Assembly: GCF_018986435.1 (NCBI RefSeq)
Contig: NZ_JAHMIN010000005.1
Span: 154,010 to 218,009, forward strand
Direction: 5' to 3'
DNA: 64,000 nucleotides
From: Hahella sp. HN01
GTDB lineage: Bacteria; Pseudomonadota; Gammaproteobacteria; Pseudomonadales; Oleiphilaceae
Shown: in pieces, positions 8,077 through 17,423 of the stretch
How the letters are laid out: every line of letters starts with the position of its first letter
How positions within the stretch are numbered: position 1 is the stretch's first letter
Program-made: the position numbers and the translations under genes
Notes under the pieces: generated by a model
What the model was told of the DNA's origin: nothing
The model's database searches: none
Seen by the model: the letters and a program-made list of their open reading frames with translations, nothing else

Positions 8077-8883
8077 TCACCAGGGACCGTCTGGATCGCA
8101 CTCGCCGTTGCAGGTGTCCTTGTCGGCGATGGTTTTCGCCGTACCGCCGCTTTGTACCGCCAGCGCCTTCAACTGACTGATTTCATCCGTGGGCATGGTG
8201 CGCGCCAATGAGCTGCGCTCCATATCCGACACCGCCAGCATTTCTTCCAGATTGCCCAGTTCAACCAGATCTCTGTCGGCTCTGGCTGCACGCAGGCCCA
8301 CGTTGCCGCTGACAAGAATATCCACGTCGAACTGGATGACAGGGTTAGCCAGGATCTTCGGCTTCACCTTGTTGTCCACATAGTTGGCGCCGCCGCATGT
8401 GCCGGACGCGTTCTCGCCCGCATCAGTGACGATGGTCATCATCAGTTTGTCGCCGTCAGCGTAGAGGCTGCGCAGAGAGTCGGCGCTTTCACACAGCGCA
8501 TCCCCCAGGGCGGTGTTGCCGGAGCAGGAGACGCCGCTCAGGTCGGAGCGAAGCTTATTGAGGAATGTGTTCCACTGGGTGCTGCCAACCGGAAGCACAG
8601 ACGCCACATGCTGATAACCGCCGCTGATGGAACGCAGTGAACCGCGGCCGTCGAACACGCGGATGTCCAGATAATCGCCGTTGAATCTGCTGACGAAGGA
8701 AGCGGCCTTGGAGACCATCAACGTCTTGCCGAACTCACAGCGGCTGGCGCCGTCCCAGCGTGTGGACGTCATCGAACCGGTTTTATCGAATAAGAGCACG
8801 CCGCGGGTATCCGCCGCTGCGGTTCCCGCCATGGAGCCTAGTAGCGCGGCGCCGCAAAGAACGCCCAAAGTTAACTTTTTCAT
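8077..8883 (-). CDS. Exported von Willebrand factor A-like protein
   Basis: 268-residue secreted protein starting at the ATG at 8883, which has an AAGGAAA ribosome-binding site and begins with a typical signal peptide (MKKLTLGVLCGAALLGSMAG). An upstream start is possible but would bury the signal. The mature part opens with GVLLFDKTGSM, a vWA/MIDAS-like motif in which the usual DxSxS appears as DKTGS, and continues with TIVTDAGENASG, matching the second metal-site region. Such domains bind ligands through a divalent metal. The neighbour downstream is the PKD-like exported protein; a CadC-like regulator is divergent. Confidence 0.85.
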   Translation of the reverse strand: MKKLTLGVLCGAALLGSMAGTAAADTRGVLLFDKTGSMTSTRWDGASRCEFGKTLMVSKAASFVSRFNGDYLDIRVFDGRGSLRSISGGYQHVASVLPVGSTQWNTFLNKLRSDLSGVSCSGNTALGDALCESADSLRSLYADGDKLMMTIVTDAGENASGTCGGANYVDNKVKPKILANPVIQFDVDILVSGNVGLRAARADRDLVELGNLEEMLAVSDMERSSLARTMPTDEISQLKALAVQSGGTAKTIADKDTCNGECDPDGPW

Positions 8884-9238
8884 GAAGTTTCCTTTTCCTA
8901 TATGCCGTAAAAATTGTTGTTGTATCTGCGCCCTTGAGACGCCAGCACAAACTAATGATTCGTCGTTGTGAAAACCTGAAAAAGTTTTGTAAAAGCAAGG
9001 AAAAAACCTGAAATTTTTGTTGAATTTGCTGTTAACGCGGGGGAGCGAAGCGTTGGCGATAGCCAAAAGAAGTAAGCGGTAGCGCAAAAAATACTGATAG
9101 AATGGCGCGTTCCAACCACGGCGTTGGAAAGAGGCCCGTTACATCAAACCATGACTGGCGGCAAGTCATGACGGTGGCTGTCCGCCCATAATCGACCAGT
9201 GGTCTCAGCATAGAAAAGGAATAACAAGGAAATGGATA
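8884..9238. other. Divergent intergenic region between vWA gene and CadC-like regulator
   Basis: 355 bp without a gene. It contains two A-rich near-repeats (AAAACCTGAAA at about 8971 and 9004) and a short hairpin, CATGACT/AGTCATG at 9150-9170, that could be an operator for the membrane-bound regulator. No convincing sigma-70 promoter was assigned. Confidence 0.5.
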
Positions 9239-11473
9239 ATGGACGGCAAAGGGACGGACTTGGAAGTCGCTTCTCCTATTCTGAATACGCGCGGTAAAGA
9301 CGCCTTTGACGACGCGGTGGAAGAATACAACATCGCCGGCGTCTGGTTATTCAACCCTCGCAATCAAACTATCGCCCGGGCCGATGGCCTGGTTCACCAG
9401 GTGCGCGCCAAAACCTGCGACGTGCTCGTCTTATTGATTCGCCATCACGACCGGGTGGTGACGACGGAAGAGTTTTTCGACCAGGTCTGGGAAGGGCGTT
9501 TCGTAGGTGAGAACGTCCTGAAGCGCAGTATTTTCGAACTGCGCCATATCTTCGAGGATAAATCCCGCGACTACATCGCCACTGCGCCCAAGCGCGGTTA
9601 CCGGCTGAAAGCGGCGGTGGCGCGGGTGCGTCCCGATCAGCCAGAGCCGGAACTGCAAATCCAGCCACAGCTATCAACTCACCCACAACCACCTGCTCAC
9701 CAACAACCACCAGCTCACCCACAACCACCAATTCAGCCACAACTACCTTCTGAACCGGAGACGACGGCTCCGCGCGCACCCATCAGCGCAGAGGCGGAAC
9801 AAGCGCCGTCTGACGCTACGGTTTCGCCTGCGCCAGTCGAGATAGAGCCTCCCAGTCCACGTCGTTCCCGTTTTGATTTCAAGCGTCTGGCCGTTGGCGG
9901 TTTCTTTTTATTTTTGCTGATCTGGGGAATGGCGCAAAAGCAGGCGTTGCGACAGGCGCAGGATGAGAATCTCCAGCTCCAGAACGGCTCAGCGCAAATG
10001 AACCGTTTCATGCTGGATATGCTGGCGCGTTACAAGACCACGGGTAGTCGCCATGAAAGCGCGCTGAAAGCGATGCTCGACGAAGAACGTCCCCGCATTG
10101 ACCAACGTAAACTGTCTCCGGCGGAACGGCTGCGTCAGTTACGTTTTCTCGCCGCCTGTTATCTGGCCGGGGGACATTACGCCGACGCGCGTATGGTGCT
10201 GGACCAAAGCGTCAGGATGGGGGAGGAGATTCATGGCAAGGACGCCGAAGAAGTGATTCGCATAAAGTTCGCATTGGTGGAAACCCTGGTGGCGATGAAC
10301 GAAAGACAGGCGGCGTACGACACGGCGCGTTATACCCTGGACCTCATCCGTACGGCGCATGAGTCGAATAATGAGCTGCTGGGGCGAGGGCATTATTGGA
10401 TGGCCATGGCGCAACTGGAATGCATCTATCCCTACTGCGACCGCCCGAAAGCGCTGGCGTCGGGGAAACAGAATGCGGAGAACGCCATCGCTTTATTTTC
10501 CGAGAGCCTGGGCGCAGACGCCACGGAGACCGGCGACGCGCTTTGGCTGCTGAACTGGTTCGTCAGGGACAGTGCGCGCAAGGTGGAAATCAGTCGCCGC
10601 GCCCTGGATATCTATCTGAATAATCTGGGGGAACTGGACGAGAAAACCGCTGCGGCTTATGCGGAACTCAGTCGCACCCTCGCCACCTGGGGCGGCGACC
10701 TGGAGTCCGGAGAGCGCTACATGCTGAAAGCCCTCGCGATCCGGCAGAAGTTATATCCCGAAAATCATTATCAAGTGGGTAAAACCTATCGCTATCTGGG
10801 CGAACAATACATGTTCATGAATCAGCCGGAGCTTGCCGCCGGATACTTCGCCAAAGCCTCCACGGTGATCGGCGCAGTGAAAGGCGCCGGCGACCCGGAA
10901 AACCTGGAAGCGCTGATGTGGCTGGCGAAAGCCTATCTGTACAGGGAAAAGCTACCTCTGGCGGAGCGCGCTATTGCGCAGGCGATGGATATTATCGCCA
11001 CCCATCAGATCACACCGCCTTATTATCTGCTGCAGGAAATGAAAGCGGTGGAGATGCGGGTAAAATCGGAAACGCTGGCGCAGGAAAGCAGCCTGGATGA
11101 ACTGATGGAGGACATTAAACTCAATCGTATGCTGGGACTGAAGGCGAAAAACACCTTCGCCACGGCGGTGGTGGAGCATGAGTACCAGACCCTGTTGTTA
11201 CGCAAGGAGCCCGGTTGGCTGGACGAAACGCGCTATATGGACACCTTCAATCTGTTTTTGGACGACTACCTGCGTTTGAACCGTTATTTTGTGAGGCCGG
11301 ATCTGCAATTTGTCGCCGACCGCAGCATGCGCTTGTGCCGACGCAAAAGCGAGGCGCTGTGCGGCAGCGTGAGAGACGCGCTGCAACGCCGCAACCTGGA
11401 GGCGCCGGAGCGAATCGTCGCCCATTCTGATTCGGCGGAGCTGGTGAGAACCAGCGTAGTCGAATCTTTTTGA
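9239..11473 (+). CDS. CadC/ToxR-like transmembrane regulator with TPR-type C-terminal domain
   Basis: 744 residues. The N-terminal part (about 30-120) is an OmpR-type winged helix, with RSIFELRHIFEDKSRDYIATAPKRGYRLKA as its end. A low-complexity Pro/Gln/His linker (repeats of HPQPPA) leads to one membrane helix (LAVGGFFLFLLIWGMA, about 218-233). The rest is helical with TPR-like repeats (ADARMVLDQSV, AERAIAQAMDI), presumably periplasmic. The ATG at 9239 follows AACAAGGA. Proteins of this build bind DNA from the membrane in response to an outside signal. The divergent vWA and PKD genes are plausible targets by position only. Confidence 0.87.
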   Translation: MDGKGTDLEVASPILNTRGKDAFDDAVEEYNIAGVWLFNPRNQTIARADGLVHQVRAKTCDVLVLLIRHHDRVVTTEEFFDQVWEGRFVGENVLKRSIFELRHIFEDKSRDYIATAPKRGYRLKAAVARVRPDQPEPELQIQPQLSTHPQPPAHQQPPAHPQPPIQPQLPSEPETTAPRAPISAEAEQAPSDATVSPAPVEIEPPSPRRSRFDFKRLAVGGFFLFLLIWGMAQKQALRQAQDENLQLQNGSAQMNRFMLDMLARYKTTGSRHESALKAMLDEERPRIDQRKLSPAERLRQLRFLAACYLAGGHYADARMVLDQSVRMGEEIHGKDAEEVIRIKFALVETLVAMNERQAAYDTARYTLDLIRTAHESNNELLGRGHYWMAMAQLECIYPYCDRPKALASGKQNAENAIALFSESLGADATETGDALWLLNWFVRDSARKVEISRRALDIYLNNLGELDEKTAAAYAELSRTLATWGGDLESGERYMLKALAIRQKLYPENHYQVGKTYRYLGEQYMFMNQPELAAGYFAKASTVIGAVKGAGDPENLEALMWLAKAYLYREKLPLAERAIAQAMDIIATHQITPPYYLLQEMKAVEMRVKSETLAQESSLDELMEDIKLNRMLGLKAKNTFATAVVEHEYQTLLLRKEPGWLDETRYMDTFNLFLDDYLRLNRYFVRPDLQFVADRSMRLCRRKSEALCGSVRDALQRRNLEAPERIVAHSDSAELVRTSVVESF

Positions 11474-11483
11474 ATTCATAAAA

Positions 11484-11516
11484 CTGTCGCACAAGCGTCA
11501 CTTAACTGACCTTAAG
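11484..11516 (+). promoter_or_regulatory. Candidate Pho box (three 11-bp repeats)
   Basis: Three half-sites at exact 11-bp steps: CTGTCGCACAA, GCGTCACTTAA and CTGACCTTAAG. The PhoB consensus is a pair of CTGTCAT-type 7-mers each followed by four AT-rich bases; spacing fits and the bases fit partly. It lies about 150 bp upstream of a secreted phosphoesterase gene, which makes phosphate control reasonable. No clear -10 was found at the expected place. Confidence 0.4.
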
Positions 11517-11666
11517 TTGAAACGCGCTCCCTCTCTAATAGCCGGGATTTTTCATTTCAAAACATCAAATTCCGAAAAAACAGGCTGATTCCCTTCCAGC
11601 GACTAAACTGTCCCGGAGGTGAAGCGGAAGTCGCCTGAACAATCCGGCAACGAGGGGGAGGGAAAC

Positions 11667-14324
11667 ATGCAACCCAGTCATCACAGGTTTGCTGCGGCAT
11701 GCCTGGCGTTTTTATTGGCGCTGCTCGCTGGAGCGGCGTCGGCGGAAATCAAACCTTATCTGCAAAGTCCGACAGACACATCAATCTGGATCTCATGGAA
11801 GACCGCAACCGGCTCTGAATCGAAGGTCGAATACGGCGTCGCGGCGGATCGTCTGGACCAAAGCGCCAACGGCGGCGTGCAGTCGTTAAGCTCGGACTAC
11901 CAGTATCACGGCGTGCAATTACAAGGGCTGCAGGCGGATACGCTGTATTACTATCGGGTGAAAACCGGCGCTGACGTCTCCGCTGTCTATCGCTTTAAAA
12001 CCCAGCCGGCGCGAGGCGATGGCTCCGGCCACTACCGTATTCTGGTTATGGGCGACCACCAGATTCGCAATGAGAACCGCTATGAGCAGCTGGTGAAAGC
12101 GGCGAAAGCCAAACTGGAAAACAAGTACGCTGAGCCGATTGAAGAAGCCGTTAATCTGATTCTCAATGACGGTGACCAAGTGGACGTCGGCACGCTGGAT
12201 CACTACGCCAACCTGCACTTTGCGCAATCGGCGGCGATTTCTCCGAATGTGCCCATCATGACCACCGTGGGCAATCATGAATACTACTATGACGGCGACC
12301 TCAACAACTATCGCGCCCACTTTTTCTATGACGGTCTGAGTTATCAGGGCATCTCCGGCGCGCCCAACGAAAGCTACTACGCCTATCAGGTGGGGCGGCT
12401 GGTGGTCATCCACATGAACAGCATGAAGGCGGACGCCGTGCAGCAGAACTGGTTGACCCAGGTGGTCGCCGCTGCGGATGCGGACGCCAGCGTGGACTGG
12501 ATTATCAGCATTATTCACCACCCCTATCAGGCTGAGCAGTACATTGGCGACATTTCCCATCCGCTGCGCGACGCCTGGATGGCGATTCTGTCCAGCTCGC
12601 AAAAACATGTGCTCAATATTGGCGGACACCATCATCTGTACGCCCGCGGTCAAACCCGGGAGTGGCCGTCCTATCACATGATTTCCGGCGGCACCGCCTG
12701 GGATCAATACTGGGGACAGTCCACGGAGAAAGACTTCGACGACGTGCAGAAGACTATCGCCAACTGGGCATGGCAAGTCATCGACCTTGATCTGCCGGCG
12801 CGGGAAATGACGGTGGAAACCTATGCGGAAGCGCACCCGCTGCTATACAAAACCAAAGGTTTTCACTACAACAGCCGGCTTATCGATTCCTTCCATCGCA
12901 AACTGGATTTGCAGAAGCCCTATCAGCCGAGCATCACCACGGAAGTGAAAGGGCCTGTCAGCCTGCCTTTCGTATTTAACAGCTCGCCTTTCAGCAGCGG
13001 CGAGCCGGAGGAGATGAACAGCACCCAGTTTCAGATCGCCGCTGATGCAGAGTTCAGCGATCTGAAAATCGACAAAATCCGCGACTTTGAAAATATCTTT
13101 GGGGACACCGGCGCGCCGGAATATGAGCCGGTGGATATCCACGCCGGCGTGGATATCCTGGCCTGGGAAATTCCCGCCAATGGCTTGCCCAATGGCGACT
13201 ACTACATCCGTGTGCGTCATCGCGATAAAAACATCCTCTGGTCCGACTGGTCTGAAGCCAAAGCCTTCACCGTCGGCGGCAGCACGGATGGAGAGCCAGG
13301 ACTCAGCGTCAGCAAAGACAAATACCGCAGCGGCGAAGACGTGGTGGCCCATCATCAGAACGGCTACGGTAACGCTAAAGACTGGGTAGGCGTGTACAAG
13401 AAAGGCCAGATTCCCGGCGCCGTGCGCGCCACCAAATGGTCCTATGTGGACGGCCCGACGGGGAGTCTGACCTTCAGCGGCCTCGCCGATGGCGAGTACT
13501 TTGTGGGCTTCTTCGAGAACGACGGTTATTCGGAAATGGCGGAGCGCGCCTACTTCTACATGGGTCCGGTGGCGGAACTGACCATGACGGACACGGAATA
13601 CGATGAAGGAGAGGTCGCGACAGTCAGTTGGAGCGGCTCCAGCGGCGCCGCCAAGGACTGGATCGGCGTATATCGCGTGGGCGAAGTTCCCGGCCAACAG
13701 TCTTCCAGCGTCTGGAAATACGCGCCGGAAACCGCAGGAACCGTGGACTTTTCCGGTCTGGCCAAAGGCTATTACTTCGCCGCTTTCTTTATCAACGACG
13801 GTTATACCGAAGCCTCCAACCGGGTTTATTTCTCGGTGGGTGACCGTATTGCGGAACTGAGCCTGTTGAAAACCCACTTTGAGTCTGGTGAGGACATCGT
13901 CGCCAATTTCAGCGGCGGCCCTGGCGTCGCTAAGGATTACCTCGGCATTTTCGAGAAGGGCGCCGTGCCGGGTCAGACTGGCAGTGAGTTGGTGGCGTAT
14001 CTGTATTTCGACGGCGCCGCCAGCGGCAGCGTCACCTTTACCGATGATTTACCTGACGGCGAGTATTTTATGGCCATGTACACCAACGACTCCTACACCG
14101 AAGTCTCCAATCGGGTGACTTTCAGTGTCGGCGAAGCGGCGGTGGCGGGAGATCTGAACGGCGATGGCGTAGCGGACAGCGCCGACCGGGATCTGCTGCG
14201 GAGCATGTTCGGAAAATGCAATGGCGACGCTGGGTATCAGACGGACGCGGACTACGACGGAGACGGCTGCATTGGTCGTCAGGATTACCGGCTGTGGTAT
14301 GCGATGTTCAAGAGCGGGGGCTGA
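11667..14324 (+). CDS. Secreted purple-acid-phosphatase-like metallophosphoesterase with dockerin
   Basis: 885 residues from the ATG at 11667, which follows GGGGGAGGG. Order: signal peptide (ends GAASAE), fibronectin-like purple acid phosphatase N-domain with YYYRVKTG, metallophosphoesterase domain with MGDHQI, NDGDQVD, GNHEYY, IIHHPYQ and GGHHHLY (the metal ligands are all present), a linker domain, three homologous beta repeats of about 90 residues (each with AKDW.GVY.. and ..DGY.E or similar), and a C-terminal dockerin-like pair of calcium loops (DLNGDGVADSADRDLL and DADYDGDGCIGRQDYRLW). It likely releases phosphate outside the cell. The following gene encodes a cohesin-like protein, a possible partner for the dockerin. 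Confidence 0.9.
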   Translation: MQPSHHRFAAACLAFLLALLAGAASAEIKPYLQSPTDTSIWISWKTATGSESKVEYGVAADRLDQSANGGVQSLSSDYQYHGVQLQGLQADTLYYYRVKTGADVSAVYRFKTQPARGDGSGHYRILVMGDHQIRNENRYEQLVKAAKAKLENKYAEPIEEAVNLILNDGDQVDVGTLDHYANLHFAQSAAISPNVPIMTTVGNHEYYYDGDLNNYRAHFFYDGLSYQGISGAPNESYYAYQVGRLVVIHMNSMKADAVQQNWLTQVVAAADADASVDWIISIIHHPYQAEQYIGDISHPLRDAWMAILSSSQKHVLNIGGHHHLYARGQTREWPSYHMISGGTAWDQYWGQSTEKDFDDVQKTIANWAWQVIDLDLPAREMTVETYAEAHPLLYKTKGFHYNSRLIDSFHRKLDLQKPYQPSITTEVKGPVSLPFVFNSSPFSSGEPEEMNSTQFQIAADAEFSDLKIDKIRDFENIFGDTGAPEYEPVDIHAGVDILAWEIPANGLPNGDYYIRVRHRDKNILWSDWSEAKAFTVGGSTDGEPGLSVSKDKYRSGEDVVAHHQNGYGNAKDWVGVYKKGQIPGAVRATKWSYVDGPTGSLTFSGLADGEYFVGFFENDGYSEMAERAYFYMGPVAELTMTDTEYDEGEVATVSWSGSSGAAKDWIGVYRVGEVPGQQSSSVWKYAPETAGTVDFSGLAKGYYFAAFFINDGYTEASNRVYFSVGDRIAELSLLKTHFESGEDIVANFSGGPGVAKDYLGIFEKGAVPGQTGSELVAYLYFDGAASGSVTFTDDLPDGEYFMAMYTNDSYTEVSNRVTFSVGEAAVAGDLNGDGVADSADRDLLRSMFGKCNGDAGYQTDADYDGDGCIGRQDYRLWYAMFKSGG

Positions 14325-14380
14325 GGCCCCGGCTCCTCCGGTTTCGATAGCTTTTACTATTCAGTAGTCAGGAGTACTCC

Positions 14381-14944
14381 ATGAAGTTGTTGCATTTTTT
14401 CGCTGTGATTCTGCTTGCCCTGTCGGCTTCCGCGCGGGCCTCATACATTTCGTTTCAGGCGTCGACGGACCATATTGTGGTGGGCGATGCGTTCTATGTG
14501 GACGTGATCCTGGAGAAGCCGTTTGGCGGCCTGTTCGATGGCGATGAGCTATTAGCGTTTGGCTTTAATCTTGGCTATGACGCCGGTGTGCTCCAGCTCA
14601 TCGACAGTACAGTGGGAGCCCCTTGGGATGATGATTCCGCGCTGTTTGCCGGGATCGATGTGGCGGGGTCCGCATTTCCCGGCGTGACGGGCGACAGCGG
14701 CGCAGGCCTGCTACTGGCGCGCCTGAGCTTCAGCGCCGTCGCGGCAGGACTGTCCCAGCTGAGTCTGTCTGGCGACAGCGCTGCGAATCCAGATCTGGGG
14801 TTGTTGTATTTGTCGGGAAGCGATGTGATCGATGCGCGCAAGGAAATGCGCATCTATTCCGTTCCGCAGCCTGCTTCAATGTGGATGTTGGCGTTGGGAG
14901 GCTTGGGACTGCTGGTGAGAAGGAAAGCCGCCGGCGTCCGCTAA
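14381..14944 (+). CDS. Cohesin-like PEP-CTERM protein
   Basis: 187-residue exported protein with a signal peptide (to about ARASYISF) and a cohesin-like beta domain: VVGDAFYVDVILEK, then LLAFGFNLGYDAGVLQL and LARLSFSAVAAG, all in the expected order. It ends with a PEP-CTERM-type sorting tail: VPQP motif, hydrophobic helix, RRK. PEP-CTERM tails are processed by exosortase, whose gene is not in the window. The start follows AGGAG closely. The gene lies 56 bp after the dockerin-bearing phosphatase, so the pair may act as anchor and enzyme. The cohesin call rests on pattern, not on alignment. Confidence 0.78.
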   Translation: MKLLHFFAVILLALSASARASYISFQASTDHIVVGDAFYVDVILEKPFGGLFDGDELLAFGFNLGYDAGVLQLIDSTVGAPWDDDSALFAGIDVAGSAFPGVTGDSGAGLLLARLSFSAVAAGLSQLSLSGDSAANPDLGLLYLSGSDVIDARKEMRIYSVPQPASMWMLALGGLGLLVRRKAAGVR

Positions 14945-15025
14945 CAGGGAAATCATGGCGTCTGCCGTCGGTAAATGCGGCGGCGGAGCCTGAATACTGA
15001 AGGAAACCAGCCGTAGGCGTTTATT

Positions 15026-16207
15026 ATGCTAAGGAAAATAATAATCTCAGTCAGTTTGTGGATGCTGTCCATGACAGCGTCCGCGCATTTAAGCGGATTC
15101 ACCGATACTTCTATTCAGATCGCCGAGCCGGGCGTGAAGGTCATCTACACGCTGCCCAGCGACAATCTGCTGGAACTGGAGCCCAACGTAGAGATGCGTG
15201 TGGCGCCGCCGGAGGATTACATCACGCAGGTCGCCGCCGGCTGGTTCGTGGCGGCGGGTAAGCGCGCCTGTTTTCTGGAGGATCGCAAGGCGAAGGCGTT
15301 GCCGGAAATCGCCTCCTACCAATACACTCTGACCTACCAGTGCCCGCAGGGTATGGAGACGGTCAGCATCCGCTACGAGCTGTTCAATGAGCAGTGGCGC
15401 GGACATCAGAACTATGTGCGGGTGTTTATGGCCGACAACCGCATGCGCATGCGTTTCACCTTTGATCGACAGAAACTCGATCTGCCCGTGGCGCAACTGC
15501 TGCGGGAATGGGGGGCGCGTCTGACGCCGGATTTCCTGGCTATGGACCCGCATCGACGCCTGGATGTGGAAGGCTGGGAGAATCCGCTGGCGAATGATCA
15601 GGACGGGCAAGATGAGTCCAGCGCGGCGCAAAGCGGCGTTATCGATCCTGCGTTTCTGTGGGTGGGCATGGAGCACATCTGGCAGGGAGCGGATCATATT
15701 CTGTTTCTGTTATGCCTGCTGCTGGTGCCGGCTTCTTTTGGGCGTATTTTTCTATGGGCGACCTCGTTCACCCTGGCGCACTCGATTACCCTGGCGCTTT
15801 CCGCGTTTGACGTCATCTCCATCCCACCCTCTGTTACAGAGCCTCTGATCGCCCTCACCATCGTTTTCCTGGGGCTGGAGAATCTGTATTACCTGGCGCG
15901 TCAAAATCGTGCAGACGTGGACTGGGACAAGGTATATCGCAATCGCTGGTGGGTGATCTTCTGCTTTGGTTTGATTCACGGCGTGGGCTTCAGTTATCTG
16001 CTGCGGGAGCTGAGTTCCGGGGAAGGCGTCTGGGGGCGGTTGCTCATGTTCAACCTGGGCGTGGAGATAGGGCAGGTGGCGATCATTGCGCTGTTGCTGA
16101 TACCGGCTTACGCCATGTTTAAGTGGCGCCATGGTCTGAAGCTCGGCGGCGTTTCATCGTTATTGACCAGTCTGGTGGGACTGATCTGGTTGGCGCAGCG
16201 GATTTAG
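15026..16207 (+). CDS. HupE/UreJ-type membrane protein with exported N-terminal domain
   Basis: 393 residues. A signal peptide (to ASAHLSG) is followed by an external domain of about 190 residues, then a C-terminal bundle of about six membrane helices beginning GVIDPAFLWVGMEHIWQGADH. The motif GMEHIWQGADHILFLL plus FTLAHSITL and GLIHGVGFS marks the HupE/UreJ-2 family, proteins with conserved histidines thought to handle nickel or another metal. No hydrogenase or urease genes are nearby, so that role should not be assumed. It follows the cohesin-like gene by 81 bp on the same strand. Confidence 0.82.
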   Translation: MLRKIIISVSLWMLSMTASAHLSGFTDTSIQIAEPGVKVIYTLPSDNLLELEPNVEMRVAPPEDYITQVAAGWFVAAGKRACFLEDRKAKALPEIASYQYTLTYQCPQGMETVSIRYELFNEQWRGHQNYVRVFMADNRMRMRFTFDRQKLDLPVAQLLREWGARLTPDFLAMDPHRRLDVEGWENPLANDQDGQDESSAAQSGVIDPAFLWVGMEHIWQGADHILFLLCLLLVPASFGRIFLWATSFTLAHSITLALSAFDVISIPPSVTEPLIALTIVFLGLENLYYLARQNRADVDWDKVYRNRWWVIFCFGLIHGVGFSYLLRELSSGEGVWGRLLMFNLGVEIGQVAIIALLLIPAYAMFKWRHGLKLGGVSSLLTSLVGLIWLAQRI

Positions 16208-16242
16208 ATCGGCTGACTCCTTCTGTATTAGACGGATCAAGG

Positions 16243-16273
16243 CAATAAAAAAGGGCGTCGCAGTGACGCCCTT
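16243..16273 (-). terminator. Intrinsic terminator for the DUF2799 gene
   Basis: On the minus strand the stem GGGCGTC/GACGCCC is followed by six T. It lies between convergent genes and just downstream of the lipoprotein gene 16316-16939. The plus side has only a short T run, so it may act weakly in that direction. Confidence 0.8.
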
Positions 16274-16315
16274 GTTCAGTTGAAGCAAATCAATGGATGA
16301 TTCGCCGCGAACGGC

Positions 16316-16939
16316 TTAGGGTTTCATCCAGGGTTGTTCGACAATAATACTGTCGATCACGCTTCGGTATTCCCGTATCTTCGCATCCAGGTGACGCAGC
16401 TCGTAATTCAGGTCGTCCCGATGATTTTCCAGCTCGCGCATCTGCTTCAGCAGGTCGCGGCGCTTCTGCGCGTCGCCGGAGCCGTTAACCAATTCGTTCT
16501 CGATGGCGTCAATTTTATCGCGGTTCTTATCCAGATCTTTCTCGGCGGATGTGCGCATGCCCTCCGAGTCCTTGATTTCCTTCTCCATATAACGGACAAA
16601 TTGCCCGCTTTCCACGGCGCGCATAAACACCGGCTCCAGATCAGGCGGGCATTGTCCTTTGTAGGCATTGCCGCCGCGACCCAGGTCAAAACCATTCTGC
16701 GGCTTGCAGTAGTTGCGGGCGCCGTCGTCAAAACCGGCGCGATAAGCGTCTAGGTCAGGCGAAACATTGTAATCCGAGCAGGCCTCTCTGTGTTGCGAGA
16801 GGTAAGTGGCTGAACGGCCGGCTACGCCGTCTTCATAACCGATAACGCGCCAGTCTGCGTTGCGGCATTCGTTTTCGTTCATGGTGGCGCATGCGGAAAG
16901 ATTCAGCAGCGCAGCTACGACAAAAATGCGTCTGACCAT
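16316..16939 (-). CDS. DUF2799 lipoprotein
   Basis: 207-residue predicted lipoprotein: signal with LSACAT lipobox at the N-terminus. The first half (NADWRVIGYEDGVAGR ... YRAGFDDGARNYC) has the repeated GxxDG pattern of DUF2799 proteins; the second half is a charged coiled coil (ENHRDDLNYELRHLDAKI). The function of the family is unknown. It is last of a run of four minus-strand genes. Confidence 0.82.
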   Translation of the reverse strand: MVRRIFVVAALLNLSACATMNENECRNADWRVIGYEDGVAGRSATYLSQHREACSDYNVSPDLDAYRAGFDDGARNYCKPQNGFDLGRGGNAYKGQCPPDLEPVFMRAVESGQFVRYMEKEIKDSEGMRTSAEKDLDKNRDKIDAIENELVNGSGDAQKRRDLLKQMRELENHRDDLNYELRHLDAKIREYRSVIDSIIVEQPWMKP

Positions 16940-17077
16940 TTGTTAAATCCCAAACTTCTGAAAAACAAGGCGGTTGCAGACAGCAAGTCATGCAACCCTG
17001 AGGATAGAGATAATTTTAGTTGATAATCGGCGGTGTTGCTGTCAATGACTGTAACGAACTGTGAGTAGTCAGCGACA

Positions 17078-17389
17078 TCAGTGGTGGTCGCGACGCCTGA
17101 CCACCACCATTTTTCCGTACAGCATCGCGCCGAGGGCTACGCATCCGCCGAGAAAGGAGGCCAGCGCCAGAGGAATCTGGTGAGGGCCGGAACCGAGCGC
17201 AAGATTCGCCAGACTGGGAATCAACAGGCCCAGCAATCCGGCGATATGCAGCCAGGCCATTTGTGATGTAAGGCGGAACCAGCAGCCGCAACTCGGGCAT
17301 TTGCGCTCTACATTCACTCCGCTGCGATGCGTCTGGATAAACTGTCTGGCTGAAAACGCTCTTTTACAGCGGGGGCAGGTGGTTTTCAT
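17078..17389 (-). CDS. Small zinc-ribbon membrane protein
   Basis: 103 residues from the ATG at 17389, which follows AGGAG at good spacing; a longer reading frame upstream overlaps the preceding gene and is less likely. The N-terminus has two CxxC pairs (TCPRCKRAF and KCPSCGCWF) forming a zinc ribbon, followed by two hydrophobic helices and a basic/His tail (VVVRRRDHH). Function unknown. It begins 34 bp after the stop of the FGE-fold lipoprotein gene, so the two are probably cotranscribed. Confidence 0.75.
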   Translation of the reverse strand: MKTTCPRCKRAFSARQFIQTHRSGVNVERKCPSCGCWFRLTSQMAWLHIAGLLGLLIPSLANLALGSGPHQIPLALASFLGGCVALGAMLYGKMVVVRRRDHH

Positions 17390-17423
17390 TTTTGCGCTCC
17401 TGTTGAGAGACTTGTCGCACCGG

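Noticed and set aside
14312..14335. GC-rich hairpin over the stop codon of the phosphatase gene as terminator
   Set aside because: No T tract follows and the next gene begins 56 bp later with the same orientation, so read-through is more likely.
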